A stretch of DNA of 32,004 bases, taken from Gemmatimonadota bacterium (GTDB taxonomy: Bacteria > Gemmatimonadota > Gemmatimonadetes > Gemmatimonadales > GWC2-71-9). Within the stretch, counting starts at the first letter, position 1. The number at the start of each line of letters is the position of its first letter. Position numbers and translations under genes: made by a program. Under the pieces are notes generated by a model. That model made no database searches. It had not been told where the DNA came from and worked only from the letters and a program-made list of their open reading frames with translations. Shown here piece after piece: positions 29,577 to 32,004 of the stretch. The stretch lies in NCBI GenBank assembly GCA_016794825.1, contig JAEUJH010000181.1, forward strand, positions 1 through 32,004. Reading direction: 5' to 3'.

Positions 29577-30635
29577 ATGCGTCACCCCCCGTCCCTGTTC
29601 CTGACCCTGTGCCTGACCGCGGCGGCCTGCGGCTCGCCCCCCACCGAGACCGGCACCCCGGGCGACGTGCTCGCCCCCTCGACCAACCGAGACCGGCCCC
29701 CGGCCGGTGGCGCGGGCATTTACGGTCTTTCGTCCCCCGGCCCTCGACGCGGATGCGATCAACTCGCCGGGGCTCGGCAGTTCGACTTCTGGGTCGGTCA
29801 GTGGGCCATTACCAACGCCGCCGGCAACCCCGCTGGGGCCAGTCGAATCACCAGTGAACTCAACGGATGCGCCGTATTCGAGTTCTTCGGCGGAGGATTC
29901 GGCCTGAGCTTGAACCGGTACGACGGACGCGCCGACCGCTGGACCCAGGACTACGTCGACAATACGGGTTTCACGCTCCGGTTGGCCGGCGGCCTCGACG
30001 CGGCCGGTGCCATGCGGATGGAGGACGAAGTCCGTGCCATCCCGAACGGCCCAGCCCTGAAGAGCCGCTTCGTGTGGACCCCCAACCAGGATGGGACCGT
30101 CCGTCAGGTCTGGAACTTCAGCCGCGACGGCGGTGCGTCGTTCCTCGTCAATTTCAACGGACTGTACGCGGCCAACCCGGCGTACGTCGATCCGCCTCCG
30201 CCCGCGCCGGGCGCCTGCCTGAATCGCCCCGCCCAGCGGGCCGCGGACGGGTTCGTGGGCACGTGGGAAGTCCGGACCGACCGCGGTCGCAAGGTCGGCA
30301 TGGCGGAGCTGACGCTCGAGGCGGCGTCGTGCCTCATTGTCGAGCGCTTTGCGGGCCCGGGCCAGTTCGAGCACCGGGCGTTCCTCTACTTCGACCGATT
30401 CGTCGGCCAGTGGTTCCGAATGCATGCCGACAATCGGGGTGGCGGATACCGCCTGAGCGGAACGGTCTCCGGGTCGACGTTCGTCCTGACCGCCGACGAC
30501 GGCAACGACGGGCGCCCGACCCGGTTGACCTGGAACCTCGACAGCGCGGACCGCGCGACCCAGGTCTGGGAGACCCAGGCGCTTGACGGGACCTGGCGGA
30601 TCTCGGCCAAGCTGGTTTGGGTCAGGGTTGCCTGA
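29577..30635 (+). CDS. Lipoprotein with two tandem similar beta domains (DUF1579-like)
   Basis: A 352-residue protein with a lipobox TAAAC (Cys18), so it should be anchored in the envelope. Residues about 65-200 and 222-352 look like two copies of one fold: each opens with a Trp/Gly motif (FDFWVGQW; FVGTWEVR), continues with strands holding a Cys (LNGCAVFEFF; AASCLIVERF), then a Tyr/Asp-Arg turn (LNRYDGRADRW; LYFDRFVGQWF) and ends in a TRLTW/TVRQVW strand. The pattern resembles DUF1579-like, lipocalin-type domains. Function unknown; ligand binding is an inference. GGAGG lies 6 bases before the ATG. Its 3' end overlaps the convergent serine hydrolase gene by 14 bases. Confidence 0.8.
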   Translation: MRHPPSLFLTLCLTAAACGSPPTETGTPGDVLAPSTNRDRPPAGGAGIYGLSSPGPRRGCDQLAGARQFDFWVGQWAITNAAGNPAGASRITSELNGCAVFEFFGGGFGLSLNRYDGRADRWTQDYVDNTGFTLRLAGGLDAAGAMRMEDEVRAIPNGPALKSRFVWTPNQDGTVRQVWNFSRDGGASFLVNFNGLYAANPAYVDPPPPAPGACLNRPAQRAADGFVGTWEVRTDRGRKVGMAELTLEAASCLIVERFAGPGQFEHRAFLYFDRFVGQWFRMHADNRGGGYRLSGTVSGSTFVLTADDGNDGRPTRLTWNLDSADRATQVWETQALDGTWRISAKLVWVRVA

Positions 30636-31827
30636 CCCGTCGCGGCGCCTGACTCGGCCGGCGGGGGATGGACCTCGCCGGCCGTTCGCCGCCGCCGTGC
30701 TCGGCCCGGTTGGCGACTAGGGCGGCCAACGCCGCCTTGAACGGAGCCTCGACTGAGTCGTCAGCCGCGTTGGTGACGATCAACATCGCGACGTCGTCGT
30801 CCAGGGCAATCGTCGCTTCGGCCACCCAGAACTGATTGCTGCCGAGGTGCCGGAGCACCGGTCCCGTGGCCCACGGCGCCCGGCCAACGACCCATCCCGG
30901 CGCGTACTCCCAGTCCACCCCCCCCGCCTCCTGAAGCCGACGCCACCCTTGGGCCGACAGGTACGACCCGTCGCCCCGACGGCCCCGAAGGTGCGCCGCG
31001 GCAAAGCGGGCCCAGTCCGCCAATGTGGTGTGGACCGTTCCCGTCGGCCCGGCTACTGGCGGGTTGTCGGCGCCAGGACCCACCGGCACCGGGGCCCACC
31101 CGCTGCCCTTCCTGGTGTGCCCTAACGGCTGCTCGACCGCGCCGCGCCGACCGGGCGCGCCAAATCCCGAGTGGGTCATGCCGAGGGGCTGAAAGACCTC
31201 CCGCCGCACCAGATCCTCCCACGCCAGGCCGGTGAGGGCCTCCAGCATGGCGCCGGCCATGATGACACCGGCGTTGGAGTACCGCGTCACCGTGTTCGGC
31301 AGACTCGGCGGCGCCGACCGGAGGGCCTGAGCCATGAGCGCCTGACGTTGCCGCACCGGCGTCCCACCAGCGCGGACGGTTCCTTCCCAGAGCGCGTCGT
31401 CGAAGTTCAGCGCCGCGCCGGATCGATGGCTGAGCAGCAGGAGAAGGGAGACCGAGCGCCAGGCGGAGTCCATGCCGGGCGTCGTCCGGCCGAAGACGTC
31501 GCCCAGGGTCGTTTCCCAGGTCAGGACCCCGCGGTCGATCAGTCGCGCGGCCACCAGGGACGTGACGGCCTTGGTGCAGGAACCCAGGTGCCAGCGATCC
31601 GCTACGGTGACCCGGCTCCGGGAACCCCACGAACGCACACCCGTTGCCCCGATCGCCTCGATCCCCGCCGCGGTCACGATCACGGCTCCCAGGGCCGGCA
31701 AACCACCCTCCGCGGCAATCGGCCGCAGGAGGGGCGCCAGGTCGCGGGGAGGGGCCACCACCGCCTGAAAGTCACCGGGAGGCGCCGCAACCGCCTGAAG
31801 CATCATCGGCAACGACCAGAACGGCAT
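30622..31827 (-). CDS. Class-C-like serine hydrolase (beta-lactamase / PBP family)
   Basis: A 401-residue protein with the penicillin-binding motifs of the class-C-like group: SxxK as SCTK with Ser83 and Lys86, and YxN as YSN with Tyr183. A C-terminal HLGSN block near residue 330 fits the usual HxG. Members act as esterases, D-aminopeptidases or carboxypeptidases more often than antibiotic-resistance enzymes, and nothing here indicates resistance. The N-terminus lacks a clear signal peptide but carries a short repeat, QAVAAPPGDF then QAVVAPPRDL (11-30). GGAG lies about 10 bases before the ATG at 31825-31827. The last 14 bases overlap the convergent lipoprotein gene. Confidence 0.86.
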   Translation of the reverse strand: MPFWSLPMMLQAVAAPPGDFQAVVAPPRDLAPLLRPIAAEGGLPALGAVIVTAAGIEAIGATGVRSWGSRSRVTVADRWHLGSCTKAVTSLVAARLIDRGVLTWETTLGDVFGRTTPGMDSAWRSVSLLLLLSHRSGAALNFDDALWEGTVRAGGTPVRQRQALMAQALRSAPPSLPNTVTRYSNAGVIMAGAMLEALTGLAWEDLVRREVFQPLGMTHSGFGAPGRRGAVEQPLGHTRKGSGWAPVPVGPGADNPPVAGPTGTVHTTLADWARFAAAHLRGRRGDGSYLSAQGWRRLQEAGGVDWEYAPGWVVGRAPWATGPVLRHLGSNQFWVAEATIALDDDVAMLIVTNAADDSVEAPFKAALAALVANRAEHGGGERPARSIPRRPSQAPRRVRQP

Positions 31828-31927
31828 CGGGAGACTCCCAGAACGGTGGACGGCGGTAGCGACGGTCCTGCTCTGATACCCGTCGGGCCCCCGTCGTTCG
31901 AAGCGATGGTAGCGGGCCGAGCAACCG

Positions 31928-31956
31928 CTGACAACCGGCGCCGCATCCGGTACCTT
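31928..31956 (+). promoter_or_regulatory. Sigma70-like promoter for a gene leaving the right edge
   Basis: CTGACA (31928-31933, 5 of 6) and TACCTT (31951-31956) have a 17-base spacer. A transcript from about 31963 would reach an ATG at 31985 in about 22 bases. Confidence 0.45.
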
Positions 31957-31984
31957 GGGTCACTCCCCATTCGCGGACTCCGGC

Positions 31985-32004
31985 ATGCCCCGGCCTCAGC
32001 GCCT
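31985..32004 (+). CDS. Possible start of a gene cut by the window edge
   Basis: An ATG at 31985 lies at the right distance from the promoter candidate at 31928-31956, and six complete codons follow before the window ends. No ribosome site stands out and nothing can be said about function. Confidence 0.25.

Noticed and set aside
30622-31827. Antibiotic-resistance beta-lactamase
   Set aside because: SxxK and YxN are shared by esterases and peptidases of the same fold, and no resistance context is present.
1-32004. tRNA, rRNA, mobile elements, integrases or attachment sites
   Set aside because: No cloverleaf, rRNA-like stretch, transposase, recombinase or flanking direct repeats were seen; a tRNA search tool would be decisive.

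Overview
The window is a high-GC bacterial chromosome segment with dense coding on both strands, short intergenic gaps and many secreted or lipid-anchored proteins. No RNA genes, CRISPR arrays, insertion sequences, integrases, phage genes or attachment sites were seen. The gene mix includes an orphan FtsX/MacB-type permease, a beta-propeller/amidohydrolase fusion, a secreted S10 carboxypeptidase, a DUF885 lipoprotein, a TIGR02999-like ECF sigma factor, a LytS/LytR-type pair and a Big2/LVIVD-repeat surface protein. That mix fits Gemmatimonadota, with Acidobacteriota as the main alternative. This is an inference from gene content; no phylogenetic marker is present.

Layout. 1-2736 (minus): a small membrane protein, a His-rich secreted helical protein, a secreted S10 serine carboxypeptidase, and the start of a polytopic membrane protein that leaves the window. 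2869-7822 (plus): gamma-glutamyltransferase followed closely by a 1087-residue propeller-amidohydrolase fusion. 7875-9920 (minus): a diheme c-type cytochrome with a TPR-like tail, an ECF sigma factor and a DUF4287/DUF5655 protein. 10083-17354 (plus): a small membrane protein, a cold-shock protein with an elaborate leader, a Nudix hydrolase and a LACTB2-like metallo-beta-lactamase-fold protein sharing a GTGA overlap, an orphan ABC permease, a DUF4097 protein with repeated SGNG turns, and an NmrA-like NAD(P)-binding protein. 17410-19173 (minus): the DUF885 lipoprotein. 19368-21061 (plus): a fatty-acid desaturase and a small outer-membrane-like protein. 21066-23779 (minus): a secreted esterase translationally coupled (ATGA) to an alpha/beta-hydrolase lipoprotein. 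23905-28037 (plus): the Big2/LVIVD protein, then a histidine kinase and LytTR response regulator. 28080-29321 (minus): a lipoprotein amidohydrolase. 29577-30635 (plus): a lipoprotein with two tandem similar domains. 30622-31827 (minus): a class-C-like serine hydrolase, overlapping the previous gene tail to tail. A possible new plus-strand gene starts at 31985.

Functionally, many products look exported and hydrolytic: S10 carboxypeptidase, gamma-glutamyltransferase, the DUF885 putative metallopeptidase, a proline-iminopeptidase-like hydrolase, an esterase, two amidohydrolases and a penicillin-binding-protein-like hydrolase. Together they suggest peptide and ester scavenging outside the cytoplasm, although the genes lie in several transcription units and do not form one pathway. 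I found no convincing new defence, mobile or biosynthetic system. The most interesting signals are regulatory: a sigma70-like promoter followed within 40 bases by a strong terminator ahead of the cold-shock gene, a 21-base palindrome just before the start of the metallo-beta-lactamase-fold gene, a promoter whose -35 lies in an upstream terminator loop, and -10 boxes placed for leaderless transcripts. All promoter calls are by eye.
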